A stretch of DNA of 24,179 nt from CAZQVN01 sp964596775. GTDB lineage: Bacteria > Eisenbacteria > RBG-16-71-46 > JABDJR01 > JAWXBZ01. Both the position numbers and the translations under genes were made by a program. This document shows, one piece after another, positions 14,614-20,681 of the stretch; positions within the stretch are counted from its first letter, which is position 1, and every line of letters starts with the position of its first letter. The DNA is taken from assembly GCA_964596775.1 (NCBI GenBank), contig CAZQVN010000056.1, forward strand, positions 1-24,179, in the 5' to 3' direction. The notes beneath the pieces were generated by a model. That model saw only the letters and a program-made list of their open reading frames with translations. It was not told the DNA's origin and did not search any database.

Positions 14614-15566
14614 CACGCCACCTCCCTTTCCCCGAGCTTCAACACCGCCTCCCGCACCGCCCGGAACGCCAGCCCGCCGTCCCCCATGCGATGTCGCAGC
14701 TGCTTTTCCAGCGCCCCCACCGGCTGGAGGTTCTGCGGCGCCCGCGGGTCGCGGTGCGGCACGCCGGCGAAACGCGGCACGAGGGCGGTCACGTGATCGG
14801 CCATCTCCACCGCCTGCTCGAATCCGGCCGACTGCGGAATCTCGATGCGGACGATGCCGGCCCACGGGCCGGCGAACGCGCGCACCGGGGCCAGGCGGAG
14901 ATAGCAGGAGTAGCGGTCGTCGCCGAGCGCGAAGAGGCTCGACCGCTCGCCGGACGCCAGTCCGGTGATTCGGGCGTGATGGGGAGGTTCCAGCAGCGCA
15001 CGATGATGCGTCTTGATGTACCCCACCACGGGCAGATCGCGCGAGCGCACGTAGTTCAAGGGGCCGTCGACGATCACGAGAAAGCCCTCCTGGCCGAGTT
15101 CCTCGGCCAGGTGTCCCTCCGCCTGGCGCATCCGCGTCTGCAGTTCCTTGAGCGGCGCGTCGGGCGCCGGGTCGGCGATGGAGTGCGCGGTCCACGACCA
15201 GCCGCCGGCCACATCGGGGAGCCGGGCCCTGAGACCGGAGCCCCAGATCACCAGGCGCTGGACCGTGATCCGGCTGAACTCGAGGCGGCGATCGCCGGCG
15301 GCGATCACGGCGCCGCAGGCATGCGTACCGGCCACCCCCCGCGCGAGCTGTCCGCCGACCGGATTCTCCTGGTAGAGCGATGCCTCGCCGCGGCGGACGC
15401 CGTCGATGAACGCCAGCGACACGTCACGATCCGGCGGGTCGGGACGATGCCGTTCCATCCTGTTCCCGTCCTCCACCAGCGTCACCCGTGCCGTGACCGC
15501 CTCTTCCGGTGCGACGAGATACGGCGACCCGAAGGCCGCCTGCCAGTCTTCCACGTATACGGTCAC
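14613..15566 (-). CDS. nurA: NurA-domain 5'-to-3' nuclease
   Basis: The 317-residue product fits the NurA family, which degrades DNA 5'-to-3' together with HerA. Visible family features: an early acidic motif LAFIDGVRRGEAS (Asp55), a second FLVIVDGPL (Asp167), the conserved PVVGYIKTHHRALL with Lys185, and a C-terminal PQNLQPVGALEKQLRHRMGD with acidic and basic residues. The N-terminal strand order with a DG motif mirrors the RNase H-like NurA fold. GTG 15566 is preferred because GAGG ends eight bases upstream; ATG 15572 is only two bases from it, and ATG 15632 would add residues unlike the family. It is the first gene of the operon. The stop overlaps the ATG of the next short ORF. Confidence 0.85.
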   Translation of the reverse strand: MTVYVEDWQAAFGSPYLVAPEEAVTARVTLVEDGNRMERHRPDPPDRDVSLAFIDGVRRGEASLYQENPVGGQLARGVAGTHACGAVIAAGDRRLEFSRITVQRLVIWGSGLRARLPDVAGGWSWTAHSIADPAPDAPLKELQTRMRQAEGHLAEELGQEGFLVIVDGPLNYVRSRDLPVVGYIKTHHRALLEPPHHARITGLASGERSSLFALGDDRYSCYLRLAPVRAFAGPWAGIVRIEIPQSAGFEQAVEMADHVTALVPRFAGVPHRDPRAPQNLQPVGALEKQLRHRMGDGGLAFRAVREAVLKLGEREVA

Positions 15567-15644
15567 GAACATCACCTCAGCGGGGGTGCGGACAGCGGCG
15601 GGCGCGGCAGCAATTTCGCGCCCCGGAAACATCGTCTGCGCCGA

Positions 15645-15673
15645 AGATTAGGGGAAAGGCCGGAGGCGGGCAA
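15645..15673 (-). promoter_or_regulatory. Candidate sigma70-like promoter for the nurA-herA-sbcDC operon
   Basis: On the minus strand TTGCCC (15673-15668) and TAATCT (15650-15645) are separated by 17 bases. This predicts a start near 15638 and a leader of about 70 bases before nurA. The -10 match is mediocre. Confidence 0.4.
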
Positions 15674-15738
15674 GCAGCCGCCCGGAACGGGGATCCCGGA
15701 ACGCGCGGTCGCCCGGACCGGGGGATTCTCGCTCAGTC

Positions 15739-15766
15739 TTGACCCCCACTGCGGTTGCCGTATGAT
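15739..15766 (+). promoter_or_regulatory. Sigma70-like promoter for the peroxiredoxin gene
   Basis: TTGACC (15739-15744) and TATGAT (15761-15766) have a 16-base spacer. It is the best consensus promoter in the window and points at the peroxiredoxin, with a leader of about 70 bases. No OxyR-type operator is recognisable. Confidence 0.65.
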
Positions 15767-15794
15767 TCCGTTCCTGTGGCTCTTGATTGCCGCA

Positions 15795-15816
15795 CCGCCG
15801 GGACGTGTCCCGGCGG
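15795..15816 (+). promoter_or_regulatory. Leader hairpin upstream of the peroxiredoxin
   Basis: CCGCCGGGA and TCCCGGCGG pair perfectly (9 bp) around a CGTG loop. It lies between the predicted transcription start and the AAAGGA ribosome binding site, with no T tract after it. It may stabilise the mRNA or influence translation; no known riboswitch class is recognisable. Confidence 0.45.
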
Positions 15817-15843
15817 GCCCGGACCTCTTCAAAGGACTGAATC

Positions 15844-16503
15844 ATGACGCTGAAAATCGGTGAACTGGCGCCTGACTTCGAGGCGGAAACGACGGAAGGC
15901 ACGATCAGGTTTCACGAGTGGATGGGAGACGGCTGGGCGGTGCTCTTCTCGCACCCCAAGGATTTCACGCCGGTCTGCTCCACGGAACTCGGCTACATGG
16001 CGAGCCGCAAGCCGGATTTCGACAGGCGCAACTGCAAGATCCTCGGCCTCTCGGTCGACCCGATCTCCGACCACTCGCGCTGGGCCGAGGACATCAAGGC
16101 AATCGCCGGTCACGCTCCGAACTACCCGCTGATCGGCGACAAGGATCTCAGGATCGCGAAACTCTACGGCATGCTCCCCGCCGAGGCCGGCGACTCCTGC
16201 TCGGGTCGCACCGCCGCCGACAACCAGACGGTGCGCAACGTGTTCATCGTCGGCCCGGACAAGAAGGTCAAGATGGTGATGGTCTACCCGATGTCCACCG
16301 GCCGCAACTTCGACGAGATCCTGCGCGTCCTCGACTCGATCCAGCTGACCGCGAAGCACCAGGTGGCCACGCCGGTCAACTGGAAGCCGGGCGAGGACGT
16401 GATCATCCTTCCGTCGGTTTCCGAGGACGACGCGAAGAAGAGGTATCCGGACGGATGGAAGGCGACCCGGCCGTACATCCGGGTCGTGCCGCAGCCGAAG
16501 TAG
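15844..16503 (+). CDS. 1-Cys (Prx6-type) peroxiredoxin
   Basis: The 219-residue cytosolic thiol peroxidase reduces H2O2 and organic hydroperoxides. The active site is HPKDFTPVCSTELG, with peroxidatic Cys45, and Thr42/Pro43 in the usual PxxxT/SxxC arrangement; the active-site Arg is in NQTVRNVFIV (Arg131). The C-terminal extension from about residue 160, with HQVATPVNWKPGEDVIILPS and a terminal DGWKATRPYIRVV, is that of the Prx6 subgroup rather than AhpC. Two more cysteines (Cys64, Cys119) are present; Cys119 in AGDSCSGRT could form a disulfide but is not a standard resolving site. AAAGGA precedes the ATG. The gene has its own promoter and is divergent from the repair operon, so a shared regulatory region is possible. 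Confidence 0.94.
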   Translation: MTLKIGELAPDFEAETTEGTIRFHEWMGDGWAVLFSHPKDFTPVCSTELGYMASRKPDFDRRNCKILGLSVDPISDHSRWAEDIKAIAGHAPNYPLIGDKDLRIAKLYGMLPAEAGDSCSGRTAADNQTVRNVFIVGPDKKVKMVMVYPMSTGRNFDEILRVLDSIQLTAKHQVATPVNWKPGEDVIILPSVSEDDAKKRYPDGWKATRPYIRVVPQPK

Positions 16504-16507
16504 GATA

Positions 16508-16532
16508 CTCACCCGACCGAAGGTCGGGTGAG
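16508..16532 (+). terminator. Hairpin terminator of the peroxiredoxin gene
   Basis: CTCACCCGACC and GGTCGGGTGAG form an 11-bp stem with a GAA loop four bases after the stop codon. In the copy past the gap (16663-16687) the downstream bases continue into a T-rich CCTTTTGTTT, offset about 10 bases from the stem, so the U tract is imperfect. Confidence 0.65.
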
Positions 16533-16544
16533 CGTTCTTGCCTT

Positions 16545-16644
16545 NNNNNNNNNNNNNNNNNNNNNNNNNNNNNNNNNNNNNNNNNNNNNNNNNNNNNNNN
16601 NNNNNNNNNNNNNNNNNNNNNNNNNNNNNNNNNNNNNNNNNNNN
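16545..16644. other. Assembly gap of 100 N
   Basis: Exactly 100 undetermined bases, the conventional placeholder for a gap of unknown size. Both edges carry the same 55 bases, so the true distance is probably minus 55 rather than plus 100. Confidence 0.99.
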
Positions 16645-16699
16645 CGCAGCCGAAGTAGGATACTCACCCGACCGAAGGTCGGGTGAGCGTTCTTGCCTT
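16645..16699. repeat. Exact second copy of the 55 bases preceding the gap
   Basis: Bases 16490-16544 (end of the peroxiredoxin gene plus its terminator) are repeated identically at 16645-16699, immediately after the N run. The copy contains the last codons, the stop and the hairpin again. This is most simply a contig-end overlap retained when contigs were scaffolded, not a biological duplication. Confidence 0.92.
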
Positions 16700-16715
16700 T
16701 TGTTTATGTACTCAG

Positions 16716-16750
16716 CCCCCGGACTCCCTAGTCGGAGTCCGGGGGTTTTT
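16716..16750 (+). terminator. Strong intrinsic terminator
   Basis: CCCCCGGACTCC and GGAGTCCGGGGG form a perfect 12-bp stem with a CTAGTC loop, followed directly by TTTTT. It insulates the arginine operon from the peroxiredoxin transcript, as the second of two tandem hairpins. Confidence 0.9.
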
Positions 16751-16940
16751 CTGTGCCGTCCCGTCCCGATCGAAAACCCCAACTGGTCCCGGGACCAGTT
16801 CGGGGGTGCCGAGCCCACGGAGCCGCGGCAGAGCGCCTCCCCCGCCTTCGGCGCTTCCTCCGGCAGGCTGGAGTCTTTCGAGGCTCTGGCGCCCCAACTT
16901 TCGGCTGGCTGCCTCCTGGAACTCCATCAATCCCCGCAAA
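16751..16940. other. Non-coding spacer upstream of the arginine operon promoter
   Basis: Together with the promoter and leader, 333 bases here lack a gene. The GC-rich part 16801-16925 contains short inverted segments; small open frames on either strand lack ribosome binding sites, and some run into the terminator. I see no RNA gene. Confidence 0.5.
16781..16800. repeat. Perfect 20-bp palindrome
   Basis: AACTGGTCCC is followed immediately by its reverse complement GGGACCAGTT. The arms are flanked by CCCC on the left and, after one C, GGGG on the right, so pairing could extend. It resembles a dimeric-regulator operator or a cruciform-forming site, and there is no T tract. Confidence 0.6.
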
Positions 16941-16945
16941 CATTC

Positions 16946-16980
16946 TTGCCTTTTTATGCACACTCATGTATTTTTATGCA
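16946..16980 (+). promoter_or_regulatory. Arginine operon promoter overlapped by two ARG-box-like operators
   Basis: In a locally AT-rich stretch, TTGCCT (16946-16951) and TATTTT (16969-16974) form a -35/-10 pair with a 17-base spacer. Two 14-base sites overlap it: TGCCTTTTTATGCA (16947-16960) and TGTATTTTTATGCA (16967-16980). They match the ARG-box layout TGNAT-4 A/T-ATNCA and are 20 bases apart centre to centre. Paired ARG boxes about two helical turns apart are the known binding mode of hexameric ArgR. Because argR is the first gene, this predicts arginine-dependent autorepression of the whole operon. The leader before argR would be about 100 bases. Confidence 0.65.
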
Positions 16981-17083
16981 ACTTTCTTCTCGATGCGGCG
17001 TCTCAACGCCCCTCGGCCGGAATGACCGGACAGGCCGGACGGCCCGGCCACACGTCACCGACACATTACAGGGAGCCACACCC

Positions 17084-17560
17084 ATGACCCGTTCCCGGCG
17101 CCTCGCCGTTCTCGCCCGACTCATCGAGGACGAGCCGCACTCGAGCCAGGAGGATCTCGCGAAAAGCCTGGCCCGGGCCGGGTTCGACGTCACCCAGGCC
17201 ACGCTGTCGCGGGACTTGAAGAGCCTCGGCGTCGGCAAGCGGCCGGGACCCGAGGGGCGCGGGATCTACGAACTCCCGGCCCCGGCCGTCGAGGCGCTGG
17301 ACCGGGAACGGCAGCGGCTCGACCTCAGGGCCTTCATCAACGAGGTGGCGGTGGCCCAGAACCTGGTGGTCGTGAAGACGCCGCCCGGTCACGCGAACGG
17401 GGTCGGCCGGGCGATCGACATGCTGGAGTACCCCGGGATCGTGGGTTCGGTGGCCGGGGACGACACGATTCTCGTGATTCTGCCGGACCAGTCCGCCGCA
17501 AGGCGCTTCAAGAAACACCTGGATTCATTGGCCGGCGGAGCCGGGAGGAAGATCGGATGA
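17084..17560 (+). CDS. argR: Arginine repressor
   Basis: The 158-residue regulator binds ARG boxes as an arginine-loaded hexamer. The N-terminal winged helix (about 1-70) has the recognition helix TQATLSRDLKSLGV, with Ser42 and Arg43 as in the family. The C-terminal arginine-binding and oligomerisation domain (about 80-155) shows TPPGHANGVGRAIDM and GIVGSVAGDDTILVIL, whose paired Asp (126/127) are the usual arginine ligands. The length is typical. ATG 17084 has GGGAG eight bases upstream; the open frame extends further upstream through the gap but is not coding there. The stop overlaps argC by 4 nt (ATGA). Confidence 0.95.
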   Translation: MTRSRRLAVLARLIEDEPHSSQEDLAKSLARAGFDVTQATLSRDLKSLGVGKRPGPEGRGIYELPAPAVEALDRERQRLDLRAFINEVAVAQNLVVVKTPPGHANGVGRAIDMLEYPGIVGSVAGDDTILVILPDQSAARRFKKHLDSLAGGAGRKIG

Positions 17561-18660
17561 CGGAGAATGTGACGATTCATGAGTTTGACCGCCACGTGGT
17601 GGCTGATCGTTCCGCCCCTCACACCACCCTCCCCTCGGCGCCTTTGGCTCCGAAGCGTGCACGAATCGCCCTGCTGGGCGCCTCGGGGTATTCGGGCCAG
17701 GAGTTCGCCCGCCTCGTCGTGGGGCACCCCGGTCTGACGCTGGCCTGTCTCGTCTCCCGCGAAAAGTCCGCGGGCGGGGCGCTGCTCACCGGCCTCGACG
17801 GCCGGCGCACGGCAACGCCGCCGATCGTCACGCCGGAGGAACTGCCGGCGCACCTCGACGACTTCGATACGCTCGTGGCCTGCCTCCCGCACGGCGCGTT
17901 CCGCGCGTATCTCAAGGAGCACTCCGACCTCGAGCTGGGGCCGGAGCGGATCCTCGACCTGTCCGCGGACCGGCGTGACGGCGCGGACGGCTATGTCTAC
18001 GGCCTTCCGGAACTGTTCCGCGATGAAATCCGCACGGCCGCCCGGATCGCGAATCCGGGCTGCTATCCGACCGCCGCCGCGCTGGCGCTGTTCCCCGCCC
18101 TCGCGGCCGGCCTGGTGGCCGATCCGGTGATGATCAGCGCGCTGTCCGGCGTGTCCGGTGCGGGGCGGACGGCGTCTCTCGGCACGTCGTTCGTGGAACT
18201 GGACGGCGGCGCGTCGCTGTACAAGGTCGGCACCGTGCACACACATGTTCCCGAGATGGAGCGGACGTTTCACCGCGCGGCGGGCGCCGCGCAGCGCCTC
18301 CGCGTGGCCTTCGCGCCGAACCTCGTTCCGATGGCCCGCGGCATTCTTCTGACCGCCACGGCGCCGTTGACGAAGGCCGTCTCCCCCGCCGCGCTCCGCG
18401 CGCTGTACGAAGAGCGCTACGAGCACGAATCGTTCGTCCGTCTCCTCCCCGACGGCGCCTGGCCGGCGACCCGCGATGTGAAGGGGAGCAACCGCTGCGA
18501 CATCGCGGTGACGACGATCCACGACGGCACGACCCTGCTCGTCACCGCCGCCATCGACAATCTCGTCAAGGGAGCCTCGGGACAGGCGATCCAGAACCTC
18601 AACCTGATGCTCGGCTGGCCGGAAACGACCGGCCTGACCGCGGACGGGAGACCCTGGTGA
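17557..18660 (+). CDS. argC: N-acetyl-gamma-glutamyl-phosphate reductase
   Basis: The 367-residue enzyme performs NADPH-dependent reduction of N-acetylglutamyl phosphate to the semialdehyde, the third arginine step. The Rossmann motif is GASGYSG (41-47), the catalytic nucleophile Cys169 lies in NPGCYPTAAA, and the catalytic histidine region is GTVHTHVPEM. VKGSNRCDI and VTAAIDNLVKGASGQAIQN are typical of the C-terminal part. About 34 residues precede the first strand, more than usual; the start at 17557 is kept because it forms the ATGA overlap with argR, though the GTG codons inside the extension are alternatives. Its TGA overlaps the argB GTG. Confidence 0.95.
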   Translation: MTENVTIHEFDRHVVADRSAPHTTLPSAPLAPKRARIALLGASGYSGQEFARLVVGHPGLTLACLVSREKSAGGALLTGLDGRRTATPPIVTPEELPAHLDDFDTLVACLPHGAFRAYLKEHSDLELGPERILDLSADRRDGADGYVYGLPELFRDEIRTAARIANPGCYPTAAALALFPALAAGLVADPVMISALSGVSGAGRTASLGTSFVELDGGASLYKVGTVHTHVPEMERTFHRAAGAAQRLRVAFAPNLVPMARGILLTATAPLTKAVSPAALRALYEERYEHESFVRLLPDGAWPATRDVKGSNRCDIAVTTIHDGTTLLVTAAIDNLVKGASGQAIQNLNLMLGWPETTGLTADGRPW

Positions 18661-19454
18661 CGCTCACCGTCGTGAAGATCGGCGGGCGCGCGCTGGAAAC
18701 GCCGGATGCCGCGGAACAGCTGGCCCAGGCCGCCGCCCGCATGCCCGGGCGCGTCGTGTTCGTGCACGGCGGCGGATCTGAAGTCACGGACTGGAGCACG
18801 CGCCTCGGAATCGAGACGCGGTTCCTGGAAGGCCTGCGGGTCACCGACACGGCAACGCTTCCGGTCGTTGTCGCCGTCCTCGCCGGACTCGCGAACAAGC
18901 GTCTCGTGGCGCAGTTCCGCGCCGCCGGCCTCGACGCCGTCGGCATCTCGGGAGTCGACGGAGGCATCCTCGAAATCACACCCCACCCGGATCACGAGCG
19001 CCTGGGCGCCGTGGGGGTCGTGACATCCGTCCGCACGAGCCTGCTCAAGGCCCTGCTGTCCGCGGGCTGGACGCCGGTCGTGGCGGGGATCGGGGCTCTC
19101 AACGGTGACCTGTACAACCTGAACGCGGACGAAGTGGCCCGGGCGATCGCGGCAGGACTTCGCGTGGATGATCTCATACTGCTGTCCGATGCGGCGGCGC
19201 TCAGGATCGACGGGAAGACCGTGCCTCGAGTGAAGGCGGCCGAGATCGCGGGTTTCCTGGAACATCCCCAGGTCACGGACGGGATGCGGCCGAAGCTGCG
19301 GTCCGCTGAGGCGGCTCTCAAGGCCGGTGTGGGTCGTGTGCATATTGCGGCTTGGTCGGGGGCGGATACGCTGGAGCGCATTTTGAACGGGCGGGGGGAT
19401 GGGACGGTGCTCGGTTCCGACGCGGTGAGGACGGCGGAGGTGTTGAATGGCTGA
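18657..19454 (+). CDS. argB: Acetylglutamate kinase
   Basis: The 265-residue amino acid kinase phosphorylates N-acetylglutamate. Visible sites are KIGG (7-10, Lys8), VHGGGSE (His37), a substrate Arg61 in EGLRVTD, NLNADEVARAIA (Asn156, Asp158) and Lys213 in DGMRPKLRSAEAALKAGV. The protein starts directly at the first beta strand and lacks the N-terminal kinked helix found in hexameric, arginine-inhibited kinases, so it is probably a dimer that arginine does not inhibit (inference). GTG 18657 is in a GTGA overlap with argC; the stop overlaps argD by 8 nt. Confidence 0.92.
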   Translation: MTLTVVKIGGRALETPDAAEQLAQAAARMPGRVVFVHGGGSEVTDWSTRLGIETRFLEGLRVTDTATLPVVVAVLAGLANKRLVAQFRAAGLDAVGISGVDGGILEITPHPDHERLGAVGVVTSVRTSLLKALLSAGWTPVVAGIGALNGDLYNLNADEVARAIAAGLRVDDLILLSDAAALRIDGKTVPRVKAAEIAGFLEHPQVTDGMRPKLRSAEAALKAGVGRVHIAAWSGADTLERILNGRGDGTVLGSDAVRTAEVLNG

Positions 19455-20679
19455 TGTTCTCGAGGGCAAGAGCGCTTCCGCGGCTTCCGCCGCGGAAGTA
19501 CTGGCCCCCGTGTATCCCCTGCCCCGGATCGAGATGGTGTCCGGCCGCGGCGCGTTCCTGACCGATGCCGACGGTGTCGAGTATCTCGACTTCGTGAGCG
19601 GGATCGCGGTGAACGCGTTCGGCCACGCGCCGGAAGACTACTGCCGCGCCGTGGCCCGGCAGCTGCAGCAGCTCGGGCACGTGTCCAATCTGTTCGGCAC
19701 ACGACCGGCCACCGAGCTGGCCCGGCGCCTGCTCGACGCCACCGGCTACGATCGCGTGTTCTTCTGCAATTCCGGTACGGAAGGGGTCGAGGCCGCGCTC
19801 AAGTTTGCCCGGGCCGACGCCGGCCGCCGCGGGGGCTCCGGCCGGGATGTCCTCGCATTCAAGGGGGGCTTCCACGGCCGGACCGCGTTTGCGCTTTCGG
19901 CCACGTGGACGCCCTCCTATCGCGAACCGTTCGAGCCCCTGATGCCGGGGGTGCGCTTCGGGGAGTTCAATGACGCGGCGGCTCTGGACGCCCTGCTCGA
20001 CACCGGCGTCTGCGCGGTGATCGTCGAGCCCGTGCAGGGAGAGTCCGGTGCGGTGGCCGCCACGCCGGAGTTCCTGGCGACGCTCCGCCGCCTCGCGACG
20101 GAGCGCGGCATCACCCTGGTCTTCGACGAGATCCAGTGCGGAATGGGGCGCACCGGCACGTTTCTCGCGGCCGAGGGCTACGGCGTGAAGGCCGACATCA
20201 CCGTCCTGTCCAAGGCGCTGGCCGGCGGCCTGCCGCTCGGGGCCGTGCTGATGACGGAGGAGGTCGCGGCGACGCTCAAGCCGGGGATGCACGGGACGAC
20301 GTTCGGCGGCGGGCCGGTGGCTGCGGCCGCGGGGCTGTGGGTGATGGAGCACATTATGGCGCCCGGGTTTCTCGCCAGCGTGCGGGAGCGCGCCGCATTT
20401 ATGGAGGAGGGACTGATAGACGTCATCGAGAGACATGCGTCTCTCGATGAAATGCGGGGCACCGGTCTTCTCCGCGCGGTCGTGATCGGCGCCGGCGCGT
20501 CCTTCGACGCGCCCGCCCTGATTACGGCCGCACGGAAAGAGAAGCTCCTGCTCGTCCGCGGCGGCGATCGCGCGATCCGTTTTCTCCCGCCGCTCAATGT
20601 CACGGAAGACGAAATCCGGCTTGGTCTCGAGCGTTTCGAGGCCGCCGTTTCCCATCTCGAAGAACAGAAAGGGTCCTGA
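19447..20679 (+). CDS. argD: Acetylornithine aminotransferase
   Basis: The 410-residue class-III PLP aminotransferase makes N-acetylornithine from the semialdehyde with glutamate as donor. The phosphate-binding loop is CNSGTEGVEAALKFAR (SGTE 109-112), followed by the aromatic/His motif KGGFHGRTAFALS, DEIQCGMGRTG (cofactor Asp227) and the Schiff-base Lys256 in VLSKALAGGLPLGA. Length and motif order match ArgD rather than GABA or lysine aminotransferases, and the operon supports the assignment. Broader activity, for example on succinyl-diaminopimelate as in E. coli ArgD, cannot be excluded. It overlaps argB by 8 nt and ends two bases before argG. Confidence 0.95.
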   Translation: MADVLEGKSASAASAAEVLAPVYPLPRIEMVSGRGAFLTDADGVEYLDFVSGIAVNAFGHAPEDYCRAVARQLQQLGHVSNLFGTRPATELARRLLDATGYDRVFFCNSGTEGVEAALKFARADAGRRGGSGRDVLAFKGGFHGRTAFALSATWTPSYREPFEPLMPGVRFGEFNDAAALDALLDTGVCAVIVEPVQGESGAVAATPEFLATLRRLATERGITLVFDEIQCGMGRTGTFLAAEGYGVKADITVLSKALAGGLPLGAVLMTEEVAATLKPGMHGTTFGGGPVAAAAGLWVMEHIMAPGFLASVRERAAFMEEGLIDVIERHASLDEMRGTGLLRAVVIGAGASFDAPALITAARKEKLLLVRGGDRAIRFLPPLNVTEDEIRLGLERFEAAVSHLEEQKGS

Positions 20680-20681
20680 CG

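Noticed and set aside
15567..15632. Longer nurA start at ATG 15632
   Set aside because: The extra residues are Ala/Pro-rich and lie over the predicted transcription start; GTG 15566 has GAGG at correct spacing.
16490..16699. True duplication of the peroxiredoxin terminator
   Set aside because: Copies are identical, end exactly at the N run, and have a typical k-mer length; a contig overlap explains this better.
16712..16967. Small minus-strand ORFs of 79-83 codons between the terminator and the arginine promoter
   Set aside because: They read through the intrinsic terminator stem, lack ribosome binding sites, and two frames are equally open, which argues for non-coding DNA.
16538..17083. 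Upstream extension of the argR frame through the N gap
   Set aside because: It runs through undetermined bases, a terminator and the promoter; the ATG at 17084 has a proper ribosome binding site and matches ArgR length.
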